Shown: piece by piece, positions 51,860-60,849 of the stretch
How the letters are laid out: every line of letters starts with the position of its first letter
Position numbering within the stretch: position 1 is the stretch's first letter
Origin: Streptomyces sp. NBC_00663
Lineage (GTDB): Bacteria > Actinomycetota > Actinomycetes > Streptomycetales > Streptomycetaceae
Length of the DNA stretch: 64,000 nucleotides
NCBI RefSeq assembly: GCF_036226885.1
Contig: NZ_CP109027.1
Span: 558,001-622,000, forward strand
Direction: 5' to 3'
The notes under the pieces: generated by a model
Databases searched by the model: none
What the model was told of the DNA's origin: nothing
Seen by the model: the letters and a program-made list of their open reading frames with translations, nothing else
Position numbers and translations under genes: made by a program

Positions 51860-53500
51860 TCAGCTGCCCAGTGCGTTCAGCACCACGGCCCTGGCCTCCT
51901 CCTGGACCTGCCGCAGATGGTCCGGGCCGAGGAACGACTCCCCGTAGATCTTGTAGACGTCCTCGGTGCCCGAAGGGCGGGCCGCGAACCAGGCGTTGGC
52001 GGTGCCGACCTTGATGCCACCGAGGGCGGCGCCGTTGCCGGGCGCCTCGGTGAGGACCGTGGTGACCGGCTCGCCGGCGAGGGTGTCGGCGGTGACCTGG
52101 CGCGGGGAGAGCTTGGCGAGCAGCGCCTTCTCCTCGCGGGAGGCGGGGGCGTCCACGCGCGCGTAGGCGGGGGCGCCGAAGCGGTCGGTGAGCTCGGCGT
52201 AGTGCCGCGAGGGGGTCCTGCCGGTGACCGCGGTGATCTCGGAGGCGAGCAGGGCCAGCAGGATGCCGTCCTTGTCGGTGGTCCACACCGAGCCGTCGCG
52301 GCGCAGGAAGGAGGCGCCCGCCGACTCCTCGCCGCCGAAGCCGAGCGTGCCGTCGGCGAGACCGTCCACGAACCACTTGAAGCCGACCGGGACCTCGACC
52401 AGCGGGCGGCCGACGTCCGCCGCGACCCGGTCGATCATGCTGGACGACACCAGCGTCTTGCCGATGCCGGCCCCCGCCGGCCACTGCTCGCGGTGCGAGA
52501 ACAGATAGGAGATCGCCACCGCCAGATAGTGGTTGGGGTTCATCAGGCCCCCGTCCGGCGTGACGATGCCGTGCCGGTCGGCGTCTGCGTCGTTGCCGGT
52601 GGCGATGTCGAAGCGGTCGTTCTGCTCGATGAGCGAGGCCATGGCGTACGGCGAGGAGCAGTCCATGCGGATCTTGCCGTCCCAGTCGAGCGTCATGAAA
52701 CGCCAGGTGGGATCGGTGAGCGGGTTCACCACCGTGAGGTCGAGCCGGTGCTCCTCGGCGATACGGCCCCAGTAGGCGACCGAGGCGCCGCCCAGCGGGT
52801 CGGCGCCGATGCGCACCCCGGCGGACCGGATCGCGTCCAGGTCCAGGACGTTCGGCAGGTCGGCGACGTAGGCGCCGAGGAAGTCGTGGCGACCGGTGCC
52901 GGGGGCGGCCAGGGCGCGGGCGTACGGGACACGTCGTACGTCCTTCAGGCCGCCGGTGATGATCTCGTTGGCGCGGTCCTGGATCCAGGAGGTCGCCTCG
53001 GAGCCGGCCGGGCCGCCGCTCGGCGGGTTGTACTTGAAGCCGCCGTCGGCGGGCGGGTTGTGCGAGGGGGTGACCACCACGCCGTCGGCGAGGCTGGAGG
53101 TGCGGCCCCGGTTGTGGGTGAGGATGGCGAGCGACACCGCCGGGGTGGGTGTGTAGCCGTCCGCCTGGTCGATGAGGACGGTGACGTCGTTGGCGGCGAA
53201 CACCTCCAGGGCCGTGATCCGGGCGGGTTCGGACAGGGCGTGGGTGTCGGCGCCGAGGAAGAGGGGGCCGTCGGTGCCCTGGGCGGCGCGGTACTCGCAG
53301 ATGGCCTGGCTGGTGGCGGCGATGTGGTCCTCGTTGAACGCCGCCGCGAGGGACGAGCCGCGGTGCCCCGAGGTGCCGAACGCCACGCGCTGCCCGGGCT
53401 CGGCCGGGTCGGGGTGGAGCGCGTAGTACGCCGTGACCAGCCGGGCCACGTCGATGAGGTCCTCGGGCCCGGCGACCTGTCCCGCTCGCGCGTCCTGCAT
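51860..53500 (-). CDS. pgm: Phosphoglucomutase (alpha-D-glucose phosphate-specific)
   Basis: 546 aa from the ATG at 53500 with gaggagcgggg upstream; full family length. Phosphoserine loop [18 protein letters not shown], metal loop [11 protein letters not shown], sugar-binding loop [12 protein letters not shown] and phosphate-binding [12 protein letters not shown] are all intact. It interconverts glucose-1-phosphate and glucose-6-phosphate, feeding glycogen, trehalose and wall-sugar nucleotides. A housekeeping enzyme, transcribed alone. N-terminal GTSGHRGSS is the usual Pgm opening. Identification is firm. Confidence 0.96.
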   Translation of the reverse strand: MQDARAGQVAGPEDLIDVARLVTAYYALHPDPAEPGQRVAFGTSGHRGSSLAAAFNEDHIAATSQAICEYRAAQGTDGPLFLGADTHALSEPARITALEVFAANDVTVLIDQADGYTPTPAVSLAILTHNRGRTSSLADGVVVTPSHNPPADGGFKYNPPSGGPAGSEATSWIQDRANEIITGGLKDVRRVPYARALAAPGTGRHDFLGAYVADLPNVLDLDAIRSAGVRIGADPLGGASVAYWGRIAEEHRLDLTVVNPLTDPTWRFMTLDWDGKIRMDCSSPYAMASLIEQNDRFDIATGNDADADRHGIVTPDGGLMNPNHYLAVAISYLFSHREQWPAGAGIGKTLVSSSMIDRVAADVGRPLVEVPVGFKWFVDGLADGTLGFGGEESAGASFLRRDGSVWTTDKDGILLALLASEITAVTGRTPSRHYAELTDRFGAPAYARVDAPASREEKALLAKLSPRQVTADTLAGEPVTTVLTEAPGNGAALGGIKVGTANAWFAARPSGTEDVYKIYGESFLGPDHLRQVQEEARAVVLNALGS

Positions 53501-53643
53501 TTCCCCGCTCCTCCGCAAGAGTCGACCGTTGGGTACGGCCCATTCTCCCCTGCCCGGGCCTCGGGGGCGCGCACCGGGCACCCGTTGTGGCAGGTGTACG
53601 GCGGATGCGACGATGCGGGCCGACGAGCGAAGGGGACATCGAC

Positions 53644-54279
53644 ATGGCGTACGACGACCAACGGCCGCCTGCCGCCGTGCTGTTCGACGCGCTGGGCGCC
53701 GACTACGAGAAGGCGTTCGCCCACGCACCCGCGCACCTCGCCGCGCTGGAGTGGCTGGCCGAGCGGCTGCCACCCGCCGCGCGGGTCCTGGACGTGGGCA
53801 GTGGCACGGGCCGGCCCACCGCGGCCGTGCTGGTCGCGGCGGGCCACTCGGTGCTGGGCGTCGACATCTCCCCCGTGATGGTCGAACTCGCCGCCCGTCA
53901 GGTGCCGGAGGCCGAGTTCCGCCACGCCGACATCCGTGAACTTCCCCTCGACGCGGACGTGTTCGACGGGGTGTGCGTGTTCTTCTCGCTTCTCCAGATG
54001 ACCCGCGCCGAGCAGTCGGCCGTGCTGGCGCGGCTGGCCGGCGCGCTGAAGCCCGGCGGGCATCTGGTGCTGGCCACCGTGCCCGCGGACGTGGAGGACG
54101 TCGAGGTGGTCTTCATGGGCCGCCCGGTCCGCGCGACGAGCTTCGCCGAGGAGGGAGTGACCGCCGTCGTGGAGGCGGCCGGCCTCACCGTCCTGTCCCG
54201 GCACCAGCACACCTTCACCCCGGACCATCCGGCCGCGGGACCCGAACCCCACCTGTTCCTGCACTGCCGCCGCGACTGA
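53644..54279 (+). CDS. Class I SAM-dependent methyltransferase
   Basis: 211 aa from the ATG at 53644 (aagggg upstream). SAM motif [17 protein letters not shown], motif II acidic end [17 protein letters not shown], then [20 protein letters not shown] and [20 protein letters not shown]. Small Rossmann methyltransferase; the substrate cannot be told. Divergent from phosphoglucomutase. The next gene on the same strand starts 143 bp later. Confidence 0.85.
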   Translation: MAYDDQRPPAAVLFDALGADYEKAFAHAPAHLAALEWLAERLPPAARVLDVGSGTGRPTAAVLVAAGHSVLGVDISPVMVELAARQVPEAEFRHADIRELPLDADVFDGVCVFFSLLQMTRAEQSAVLARLAGALKPGGHLVLATVPADVEDVEVVFMGRPVRATSFAEEGVTAVVEAAGLTVLSRHQHTFTPDHPAAGPEPHLFLHCRRD

Positions 54280-54421
54280 CACCCGCGCCCGCCGCCCGCC
54301 GCCCGCGGTACTAGGTCCCCAGCCCTCGTCCCCATCCAGGCCCTGGATCGGCCGCGAGCCCGATGCCGCCGCCCCGACCCGGGAGCCACCCTTGCGGTGA
54401 GAGACCGTCAAAGGAGCGCTG

Positions 54422-54928
54422 ATGTCGTACCTCGCCTACCCGGAGCCCCGCTACCACGGCGACAAGGGAGAGGTGAACGCGGCCTTCCGCCCGGCCGACA
54501 CCCCTCCGGAACTCTCCTCGCCCGGCGGCGCCACCCACTACCTCGCCACGCACGAGTCGACCGGCGGTGAATTCGGGCTCTACAAGGTCGAGTTGGGGGC
54601 ACGGTCCGCGGGCGCCAAGACGCACTTCCACAAGGCGATCTCGGAGTCCTTCTACATCCTCTCCGGGGAACTCGAGCTCTACAACGGCGAGAAGTGGGTC
54701 ACCGGCCGCGCAGGAGACTTCCTCTACGTGCCCGTCGGCGGTCTGCACGCCTTCAAGAACGTGACCGACGAGCCCATGTCCATGCTCATGCTCTTCTCCC
54801 CCGGCGCGCCGCGCGAGGAGTACTTCGAGCAGGTCGCGGAGATGAGCCGGCGCCCCCGCGAGGAACTCAAGGAGTTCCGCGTCCGGCACGACAGCTACTT
54901 CGAGGAGGATCTCGAAGCCGGAGCGTAG
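54422..54928 (+). CDS. Cupin-domain protein
   Basis: 168 aa, with aaaggag before the ATG. Both cupin motifs are complete: motif 1 AGAKTHFHKAISESFYILSG (two His, one Glu), motif 2 GDFLYVPVGGLHAFKN (His). This predicts a divalent metal in a conserved beta barrel. A charged C-terminal helix follows (EEYFEQVAEMSRRPREELKE). The function within cupins is open; isomerase, dioxygenase or sugar-binding roles are all possible. It precedes a region of gene remnants. Confidence 0.85.
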   Translation: MSYLAYPEPRYHGDKGEVNAAFRPADTPPELSSPGGATHYLATHESTGGEFGLYKVELGARSAGAKTHFHKAISESFYILSGELELYNGEKWVTGRAGDFLYVPVGGLHAFKNVTDEPMSMLMLFSPGAPREEYFEQVAEMSRRPREELKEFRVRHDSYFEEDLEAGA

Positions 54929-54933
54929 GCCCG

Positions 54934-55194
54934 TTACCGCCGGTCATGCACAAGGGGCGTGACCGCCGAGCAGTTGACCGACATCGTCGCGGTGCGCACC
55001 GCTCCCGCCGCGTGGGCGCGGTCGAGCAGCCGGCCGGCGAGGGAGTCCAGCGTGCCGGTGATCTCCTTGGTGCGGGGGAGCACGTGGACGGGAGCGGCGC
55101 GTACGAGGGGGAGGGAGGGGTCGGTCAGCTGCGCCGTCAAGGTGGTCTCGAGGAAGCCCGTCAACGCCTGCCACGGGTCGTCCAACGACCGCAT
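54934..55194 (-). pseudogene. Fragment of a TetR-family regulator (C-terminal part)
   Basis: 86 residues resembling the ligand domain of TetR regulators (PWQALTGFLETTLTAQLTDP, LDSLAGRLLDRAHAAGAVRT). There is no helix-turn-helix, and the tail (SVNCSAVTPLVHDRR) does not look like a normal end. The gene is missing its first ~100 residues and probably its last ones. It abuts an equally incomplete hydrolase fragment at 55193, as if a deletion joined two genes that once were divergent neighbours. Confidence 0.6.
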
Positions 55195-55510
55195 GGTCGC
55201 CGGCCGCGAGGAGATCTACTTCGGCCACCAGTTCACCTCCAAGGCCGCCCTCTACGTCGACGCGCTGCGCGACCCGGCCGCCCGCCACGCCAGCTTCGAG
55301 GTCTACCGCCGCCTGGACGAGACCACCGAGCAGTTCCAGCGCCGGCACAAGGAGGACGGCCCGCTGACCATCCCCGTCCTGGCCCTCGGCGGCGAGTACA
55401 GCACCGGCACCGCCCCGGCCGAGGACATGCGCAAGGTCGCCACCGACGTCACCGGAGTCGCCGTCCCCGGCTCCGGCCACTTCCTCGCCGAAGAGGTACC
55501 CCGGCTTCCA
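55193..55510 (+). pseudogene. Fragment of an alpha/beta-hydrolase (C-terminal part)
   Basis: The translated stretch VAGREEIYFGHQFTSKA to SGHFLAEEVP matches the C-terminal third of epoxide-hydrolase-like alpha/beta hydrolases, including the catalytic His in GSGHFLAEE and LTIPVLALGGEYS. The N-terminal two thirds, including the nucleophile elbow, are absent, and the frame then runs on as meaningless sequence over the antisense acetyltransferase gene. A remnant rather than a gene. Confidence 0.65.
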
Positions 55511-55528
55511 TGGGGCAGGGGGCGGATG

Positions 55529-55924
55529 TCACAGGGCGATCAGGCCCGCCGCGGTCGCTCTGAAGCCGCAGGCGTCGAAGTAGAAGCTCCGCAGGTCGTC
55601 CTCGAAGTCGACATGCAGCCACTCGCACCCGGCCGCGCGGCTCTCCTCGGCCGCTGTCCTGACGAGCGCGGCGCCCACCCCGCTCGCGCGGTTCCGCCGG
55701 GCCACGACCGTGTCCAGGAGGAAGGCATGGGCCCCTCCGTCCCAGGCGACGTTCACGAAGCCGACGAGCCGGTCGTCCTCCCAGGCGCAGACCCAGCCGA
55801 GGCTGTGTCGTCGTAGTCTCGCCCGCCAGTCCGTCCGCCCGACCGGGTGGCCGAAGCCCTCGGCGTGCAGCTCCTCCAGAGCGGCGTCGTCGACCTCGCC
55901 GCGCCACTCGTACCTGATCGTCAT
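55529..55924 (-). CDS. GNAT-family N-acetyltransferase
   Basis: 131 aa. Acetyl-CoA-binding motif A: LDTVVARRNRASGVGAALVR followed by AAEESRAAGCEWLHVDF; motif B DLRSFYFDACGFRATAAGL. The N-terminus (WRARLRRHSLGWVCAWEDDR) provides the substrate side. Acetyl acceptor unknown. Its start is 6 bp after the stop of the LexA-like gene on the same strand, so the two form an operon, and it may be damage-inducible. Confidence 0.83.
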   Translation of the reverse strand: MTIRYEWRGEVDDAALEELHAEGFGHPVGRTDWRARLRRHSLGWVCAWEDDRLVGFVNVAWDGGAHAFLLDTVVARRNRASGVGAALVRTAAEESRAAGCEWLHVDFEDDLRSFYFDACGFRATAAGLIAL

Positions 55925-55930
55925 CGCCGG

Positions 55931-56602
55931 TCAGAGGACGCGCAGGACTCCGACCACCTTGCCGAGGATCTGGGCCTGGTCGCCCGGGATCGGCTGGTAG
56001 GCGGGGTTGCGGGGCATCAGCCACACCTGTCCGTCCTGGCGGCGGAGCACCTTCACGGTGGCCTCGTCCTCCAGGAGCGCGGCGACGATGTCCCCATGGT
56101 CGGCGCTGTCCTGGCGTCTGACGGTCACGATGTCGCCGTCGCAGATCGCCGCCTCGATCATCGAGTCGCCGGACACCGTCAGGGCGAACAGCTCTCCGTC
56201 GCCCACGACCTGCCGGGGCAGGGAGTAGACGTCCTCCACCATCTCGTCAGCGAGCAGCGGTGCGCCGGCCGCGATCCGGCCGACGAGGGGCACTTCGACG
56301 GGTTCCGCGCCGCGGTGGCCCAGGTCGGGTGCCCAGGAGGGGCGGACCTGGTAGGCGCGGGGGGTGTGGGGGTCGCGGTAGAGAACGCCCTTGCGCTCCA
56401 GCACCATCAGCTGGTGGGCGACCGAGGACGTACTGGCGAGTTCCACGGCATGGCCGATCTCGCGCATCGACGGCGGGTAGCCCTGCCGGGCGACGGTCTC
56501 GGTGATGTAGCGGACGATGGCCGCCTGGCGGCTCGTCAGCTCTCCTTCGGCGACCCGGGGACCCGGGGGGCGGCCCCGGCGGGCGGGCGCTGTGTTCTCC
56601 AT
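55931..56602 (-). CDS. lexA: LexA-type self-cleaving repressor
   Basis: 223 aa. Start at 56602 chosen because ggagg lies 8 bases before this ATG; a GTG 9 bases earlier overlaps that site. The winged helix is [56 protein letters not shown]. The C-terminal S24 domain has the Ala-Gly cleavage bond in GRIAAGAP, catalytic Ser in [14 protein letters not shown] and Lys in EATVKVLRR, so autocleavage should work. It is close to, but clearly diverged from, the main Streptomyces LexA in the linker and in SGD (VGD there), suggesting a second paralogue. No obvious SOS box lies in the 113-bp upstream gap. Operon with a GNAT gene. Confidence 0.85.
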   Translation of the reverse strand: MENTAPARRGRPPGPRVAEGELTSRQAAIVRYITETVARQGYPPSMREIGHAVELASTSSVAHQLMVLERKGVLYRDPHTPRAYQVRPSWAPDLGHRGAEPVEVPLVGRIAAGAPLLADEMVEDVYSLPRQVVGDGELFALTVSGDSMIEAAICDGDIVTVRRQDSADHGDIVAALLEDEATVKVLRRQDGQVWLMPRNPAYQPIPGDQAQILGKVVGVLRVL

Positions 56603-56715
56603 CCGGGGCACCTCCGTACAAGATCCTTACGCAATGTGACCATAACCCACCCTCACCCTAATGGGAACACTGATTCGATCGACGGTCCCGGCTCGGTCTC
56701 GGCCAGACTGGGGCG

Positions 56716-57405
56716 ATGACTCATCGATTCGTCGGCATCGGGGAGCTCACCGACGTTCCACGCGTCGCGGTGGTGATCGACGTGATGCGGGCCTTCACCG
56801 TGGCCGCCTGGGCCTTCTCGCGGGGTGCGGAGCGGATCGTCCTGGCCTCGTCTCGGGAGGAGGCGCTGAGGTTGAAGGCGGCTCGGCCGGGCTGGCTGGC
56901 GCTCAAGGACGGCCCACCGGCGGCGGGCTTCGACGCGGTGAACTCGCCGGGACTCGTCAAGTCGGCGGATCTGGCCGGTCGTACGGTGGTGCAGAAGACG
57001 ACGGCCGGCACCGTGGGCGCGCTGGCGGTCGCCGGCGCTCCCCTGGTCCTGTGCGCGAGCTTCGTGGTGGCGGGCGCGACGGCGCGGTTCCTGCGCGCCG
57101 CGGGGCGGGAGCCGGTGACGTTCGTGGTCACGGGTGAGGACGGCCGGGCCGCCGAGGACCTGGCCTGCGCCGAGTACATCGGGCGGCGCATCGCCGGCGG
57201 CGACGTCGAGGCGGCTCCGTATCTCCGCCGGGCGCGGACCTCCGGGGCCGCGGGCGAACTCGCCGACGGAGTGCGGCGCGGATACCGGGGGGTTCATCCG
57301 GACGACGTCGAACTGTGCCTGGAGGTCGACCGGTTCGACTTCGCGATGGCGGCCCGGCGGGAGGAGTCCCTGCTGGTGCTGCGCCCCCTCCCCCCGTGCC
57401 GCTAG
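56716..57405 (+). CDS. ComB-family (2-phosphosulfolactate phosphatase-like) protein
   Basis: 229 aa. Family motifs: [20 protein letters not shown], a [15 protein letters not shown] strand-helix, [18 protein letters not shown] and [14 protein letters not shown]. ComB hydrolyses 2-phosphosulfolactate in coenzyme M biosynthesis, but homologues in bacteria without coenzyme M have other, mostly unknown, phosphatase roles. Conserved Asp and Lys of the active site are present in IDVMRA and VVQKTTAG. Divergent from the lexA-like gene; its stop overlaps the convergent cupin gene stop (CTAG shared). Confidence 0.82.
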   Translation: MTHRFVGIGELTDVPRVAVVIDVMRAFTVAAWAFSRGAERIVLASSREEALRLKAARPGWLALKDGPPAAGFDAVNSPGLVKSADLAGRTVVQKTTAGTVGALAVAGAPLVLCASFVVAGATARFLRAAGREPVTFVVTGEDGRAAEDLACAEYIGRRIAGGDVEAAPYLRRARTSGAAGELADGVRRGYRGVHPDDVELCLEVDRFDFAMAARREESLLVLRPLPPCR

Positions 57406-57815
57406 CGATTCCGGGTGCGGGGCCCGCCGTACTGCTCGTCGGTGACCGGTTCGGCCCAGGTGGTCTCGGGTGTGCCGTCCGCCTGCCCCTCCCACATGGC
57501 CAGGTGTTCCATGAAGCGGTCGGGGGCGGCGCCGTGCCAGTGCTCCTCGCCGGGCGGGCAGGTGACGGTGTCGCCGGGGTGTGCCTCGAAGACGGTCCCG
57601 TCGCGGGTGCCGATCAGGGCGACGCCGGAGACGACGTGCAGGGCCTGCCCCAGGGCGTGGGTGTGCCAGTTGGTGCGGGCGCCCGGGGAGAAGCGGACCA
57701 TGTTGACGCGCATCCGTGACGGTTCCTGCCCGGCGACGATGACGTCCCACCACACGTCGCCGGTGAACCAGTCCGCAGGGGCCTTGCTGCTGGGGTGCTG
57801 CTGGGCGAATTCCAC
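57402..57815 (-). CDS. Cupin-domain protein (small, AraC-like carboxymuconolactone type)
   Basis: 137 aa. Cupin motif 1 [20 protein letters not shown] (two His and Gln instead of Glu), motif 2 [19 protein letters not shown] (His). The opening [12 protein letters not shown] and the tail [14 protein letters not shown] are typical of the cupins found next to dehydrogenases and carboxymuconolactone decarboxylases. It follows the alcohol dehydrogenase gene by 52 bp on the same strand and is probably in its operon, under control of the divergent XRE regulator. Confidence 0.86.
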   Translation of the reverse strand: MEFAQQHPSSKAPADWFTGDVWWDVIVAGQEPSRMRVNMVRFSPGARTNWHTHALGQALHVVSGVALIGTRDGTVFEAHPGDTVTCPPGEEHWHGAAPDRFMEHLAMWEGQADGTPETTWAEPVTDEQYGGPRTRNR

Positions 57816-57867
57816 GATGCCTCTCGACTGTGCTTGTCGTTTGTGCCGCTGGTGAGTCGGTCGGCCG

Positions 57868-58884
57868 TCAGGGCCTCAGGAGTGCCTTGATGGCACGGCG
57901 TTCGTCCATCGCCCTGTAGCCCTCGGCCACCTGGTCCAGCGGCAGGGTCAGGTCGAAGACCTTGCCCGGGTCGATACGGCCCTCGAAGACGCGCTGGATG
58001 AGGTCGGGCAGATAGCCGCGCACCGGTGCCGGGCCGCCGCGCAGGCCGACGTGCGAGAAGAACAGCTCCTGGCCGTCGAAGGCCACGTCGTGCGGGACGC
58101 CGACGAAGCCGACGTTGCCGCCGGGGCGGGTGGCCCGCAGCGCCTGCTGCATGGACTGCTGGGTGCCGACGCACTCCAGCACCGAGTCGGCGCCGACGCC
58201 GTCCGTGAGGTCCTTGACGCGGGCGATGCCTTCCTCGCCGCGCTCGGTGACGATGTCGGTGGCGCCGAACTCCTGGGCCAGCTTCTGCCGGTCCGCGTGC
58301 CGGCTCATCGCGATGATCCGCTCGGCGCCGAGTTCCCTGGCCGCGATGACACCGCACAGGCCTACCGCTCCGTCGCCGACGACGACGGCGGTGGAGCCGG
58401 GCCTGACCTCCGCGGCCTGGGCCGCGAACCAGCCGGTGCCCATCACGTCGGACAGGGCCAGCAGGCTGGGCAGGAACTCGTCGGCGGGGTGCTCGGGCGT
58501 GGCGACCAGGGTGCCATGGGCATTGGGGATGCGCACGTACTCGGCCTGGCAGGTGCTCATGAACTCGCGGTTCACACAGTTGGACTGGTAGCCCGCCCGG
58601 CAGTTGGCGCAGGTGTTGTCGGAGGTGGCGAACGAGCCGATGACGAACTGGCCCGGCCTGACGTGGGTGACCTCGCTGCCGACCTCCTCGACGACCCCGA
58701 CGTACTCGTGGCCCATCGGGTGCGGCTGGTCCACGGGTTCCGCTCCGCGGTAGGGCCACAGGTCCGAGCCGCACACACAGGTCACGACGGTGCGGATCAC
58801 GGCGTCGGTGGGCTTGATGATCCTCGGTTCGTCGACCTCCTCGAAACGGACGTCGCCGGGGGCATGGATGACAGCTCCGCGCAT
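57868..58884 (-). CDS. Zinc-dependent alcohol dehydrogenase (MDR family)
   Basis: 338 aa from the ATG at 58884 with aaggaag upstream. Catalytic zinc ligands CVCGSDLWPYRG and GHEYVGVVEEVG; a structural-zinc region with CANCRAGYQSNC (only three Cys in the usual spacing, then a Cys in MSTCQAEY). NAD(P) site VVVGDGAVGLCGVIAARELG followed by SRHADR, which suggests NADP preference. Medium-chain dehydrogenase acting on an unknown alcohol or aldehyde. Divergent from the XRE regulator across twin palindromes, and followed by a cupin gene. Confidence 0.9.
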   Translation of the reverse strand: MRGAVIHAPGDVRFEEVDEPRIIKPTDAVIRTVVTCVCGSDLWPYRGAEPVDQPHPMGHEYVGVVEEVGSEVTHVRPGQFVIGSFATSDNTCANCRAGYQSNCVNREFMSTCQAEYVRIPNAHGTLVATPEHPADEFLPSLLALSDVMGTGWFAAQAAEVRPGSTAVVVGDGAVGLCGVIAARELGAERIIAMSRHADRQKLAQEFGATDIVTERGEEGIARVKDLTDGVGADSVLECVGTQQSMQQALRATRPGGNVGFVGVPHDVAFDGQELFFSHVGLRGGPAPVRGYLPDLIQRVFEGRIDPGKVFDLTLPLDQVAEGYRAMDERRAIKALLRP

Positions 58885-58999
58885 GGTGGTGCTTCCTTTG
58901 CTGCGAGGGGGCGGGCGCCGCGGCCCGGGGGGCTGGGCCACGGCTCGGAATCGAGCCTCACACGCGGGAGCGGGTGGCAAAAGCGGAGAGATCCATCCT

Positions 59000-59031
59000 G
59001 GGAGGGAAACATCCCGGGAGGAAACTCTCCC
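59000..59031. promoter_or_regulatory. Two adjacent 16-bp palindromic operators
   Basis: GGGAGGGAAACATCCC (59000-59015) and GGGAGGAAACTCTCCC (59016-59031) lie head to tail without a gap; both have GGGA...TCCC symmetry and share GAAAC in the same place. They sit in the 184-bp gap between the divergent dehydrogenase and XRE genes and are probable sites for the XRE regulator. Confidence 0.7.
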
Positions 59032-59068
59032 CCCTTTCCGGGATGCGATCGGTGCCATGCTGGGGAGC

Positions 59069-59938
59069 ATGACCAGCAATGTTCCCCTCAATGAGCTGGG
59101 AGAATTCCTCAAGAGGCGCCGCTCGGAACTGAGCCCGCGGACGGTCGGGCTGCCGGAGACCGGCCGCACCCGCCGGGTCGCCGGGCTCCGCCGCGAGGAG
59201 GTCGCCCAGCTCGCCTCCATCAGCACCGACTACTACACGCGGCTCGAACAGGGCCGGATGCAGGCCTCGGCGCCCGTGCTCGACGCCCTGGCCCAGGTAC
59301 TCCACCTGGACGACGACGAACGCGGCTACCTCTTCCAGCTCGCGGGCAAGCCGGCCGTACGCACCCGCCGCCGGGGCCGGCAGAAGGTCCAGCCCCAGCT
59401 CCAGCGTGTCCTGGACGACCTGACCGCCACGCCCGCGCTCGTGCAGGGCAGGCGTGGGGACATCCTGGCGTGGAACGCGCTGGCCGCCGCCCTGGTCATC
59501 GACTTCTCCCGGATCCCGGAGAAGCACCGCAACTACCCGCGCATCCAGTTCACCGAACCGGCGATGCGCACCTTGTACGCCGACTGGGAGGCCTCGGCCC
59601 AGATCTCCGTGGCGCAGCTGCGGATGGAGGCGGCGAAGTACCCCGAGGATCCGCGGCTGATCGAGCTGGTCGGGGAACTGTCCACCAGGGACGTCCAGTT
59701 CGCGAAGTGGTGGGGCGCGCACCGGGTGGCCGCCCGGACGGTGGGGACGAAGACGCTCAACCATCCGGTGGTGGGTGAACTGGTCCTGGACTGGGACACG
59801 TTGACCGCCAACACCGATCCCGACCAGCATCTGACCGTCTGGACCGCCGCCCCCGGTTCGCCGACGCACGACCGGCTGCGCATCCTCGCCTCATGGGCCG
59901 CCGAGCAGAAGATGCCGGCTTCGCCGTCCCCGGCCTGA
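59069..59938 (+). CDS. XRE-family regulator with MmyB-like ligand domain
   Basis: 289 aa from the ATG at 59069 (ggggag is almost adjacent; ATG 59057 is a possible alternative). N-terminal helix-turn-helix: LGEFLKRRRSELSPRTVGLP, RVAGLRREEVAQLASISTDY, YTRLEQGRMQASAPVLDALA. The C-terminal MmyB-type PAS-like domain: GDILAWNALAAALVIDFSRI, NYPRIQFTEPAMRTLYADWE and the aromatic motif FAKWWGAHRV; it often binds fatty acids. These regulators usually control an adjacent, divergent short-chain or medium-chain dehydrogenase, exactly the situation here. Confidence 0.9.
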   Translation: MTSNVPLNELGEFLKRRRSELSPRTVGLPETGRTRRVAGLRREEVAQLASISTDYYTRLEQGRMQASAPVLDALAQVLHLDDDERGYLFQLAGKPAVRTRRRGRQKVQPQLQRVLDDLTATPALVQGRRGDILAWNALAAALVIDFSRIPEKHRNYPRIQFTEPAMRTLYADWEASAQISVAQLRMEAAKYPEDPRLIELVGELSTRDVQFAKWWGAHRVAARTVGTKTLNHPVVGELVLDWDTLTANTDPDQHLTVWTAAPGSPTHDRLRILASWAAEQKMPASPSPA

Positions 59939-59949
59939 GCCCGGCGCCG

Positions 59950-60720
59950 GCGGCGGCCGGTGGATGGGGCCCGTGGCCCGGTTCGCGCAGGCGATGATCT
60001 CGACGGTGATGGAGACGGCCGTCTCCTCGGGGGTGCGGGCGCCGAGGTCGAGACCGATCGGCGACCGCAGCCGGGTCAACCGGCCCTCGGTGACCCCGAC
60101 TTCGCGCAGACGGCGCAGGCGCTCGGCGTGGGCGCGCCGGGAGCCCATGGCGCCGACGTAGCCGACCGGCAGGGCGAGAGCGAGCCCGGAGCAGGGGGAT
60201 GTCGAACTTGGCGTCGTGGGTGAGGACACAGACGGCCGTACGGTCGTCCACCCGCGTGCCTTCCAGGTAGCGGTGGGGCCAGTCGACGACTACCTCGTCC
60301 GCGTGCGGGAAGCGGGCCTCGGTGGCGAAGACGGGGCGCGCGTCGCACACCGTGACGCGGTAGCCGAGGAACCGGCCGGTCTGGCTGAGGGCGGCGGCGA
60401 AGTCGACCGCGCCGAAGATCAGCATGCGGGGCCGGGCCGCGTGGACATGGACCAGCACCTACAGCCGCTCGGTGCAGGTGGCGGCGTCCCCGCCGACCTC
60501 GGCGCGGGCGGTGCGCCCGGTCCGCAGCAGCGCGCACGCCGACGCGCCGACCTCCCGGCGCGCCGCTCCGGCCAACGGCCCGTCATGGACGCCGCCCGCC
60601 GTGTCGACGTACAGCATCCCGCCGACCAGTTGAACAGCACACGTTCCACCTCGCCCGCCACCAGGTCGTAGCCGCCCTCGACGGCCACGGTCGCGGGTGC
60701 TTCATCGTGCCGCGTGAACC
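59950..60720 (-). pseudogene. xdhC-type gene, disrupted
   Basis: The minus strand carries recognisable XdhC/CoxI sequence in pieces. One piece reads AARPRMLIFGAVDFAAALSQ, CDARPVFATEARFPHADEVV and DDRTAVCVLTHDAKFDIPLL. The frame then shifts near 60195 to GYVGAMGSRRAHAERLRRLR and GLDLGARTPEETAVSITVEI. An in-frame TAG (60459-60461) stops the upstream part (HDGPLAGAARREVGASACAL), which is shifted further near 60620. XdhC proteins deliver molybdenum cofactor to xanthine/CO dehydrogenases. At least one frameshift and one stop make it inactive. The roughly 130 bp on to the next gene hold nothing recognised. Confidence 0.8.
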
Positions 60721-60849
60721 GCGTTCACGGCAGCCCAGCTGAGCAACTGGCACCGGAGCGGAGCAAAGGGACTGCGGTCGGGCGATCATTGCGGAGAGAA
60801 TGGCACCGACCGGCCCAGACCTGGGATCTCACGAATCGCCCGGAGCAGC

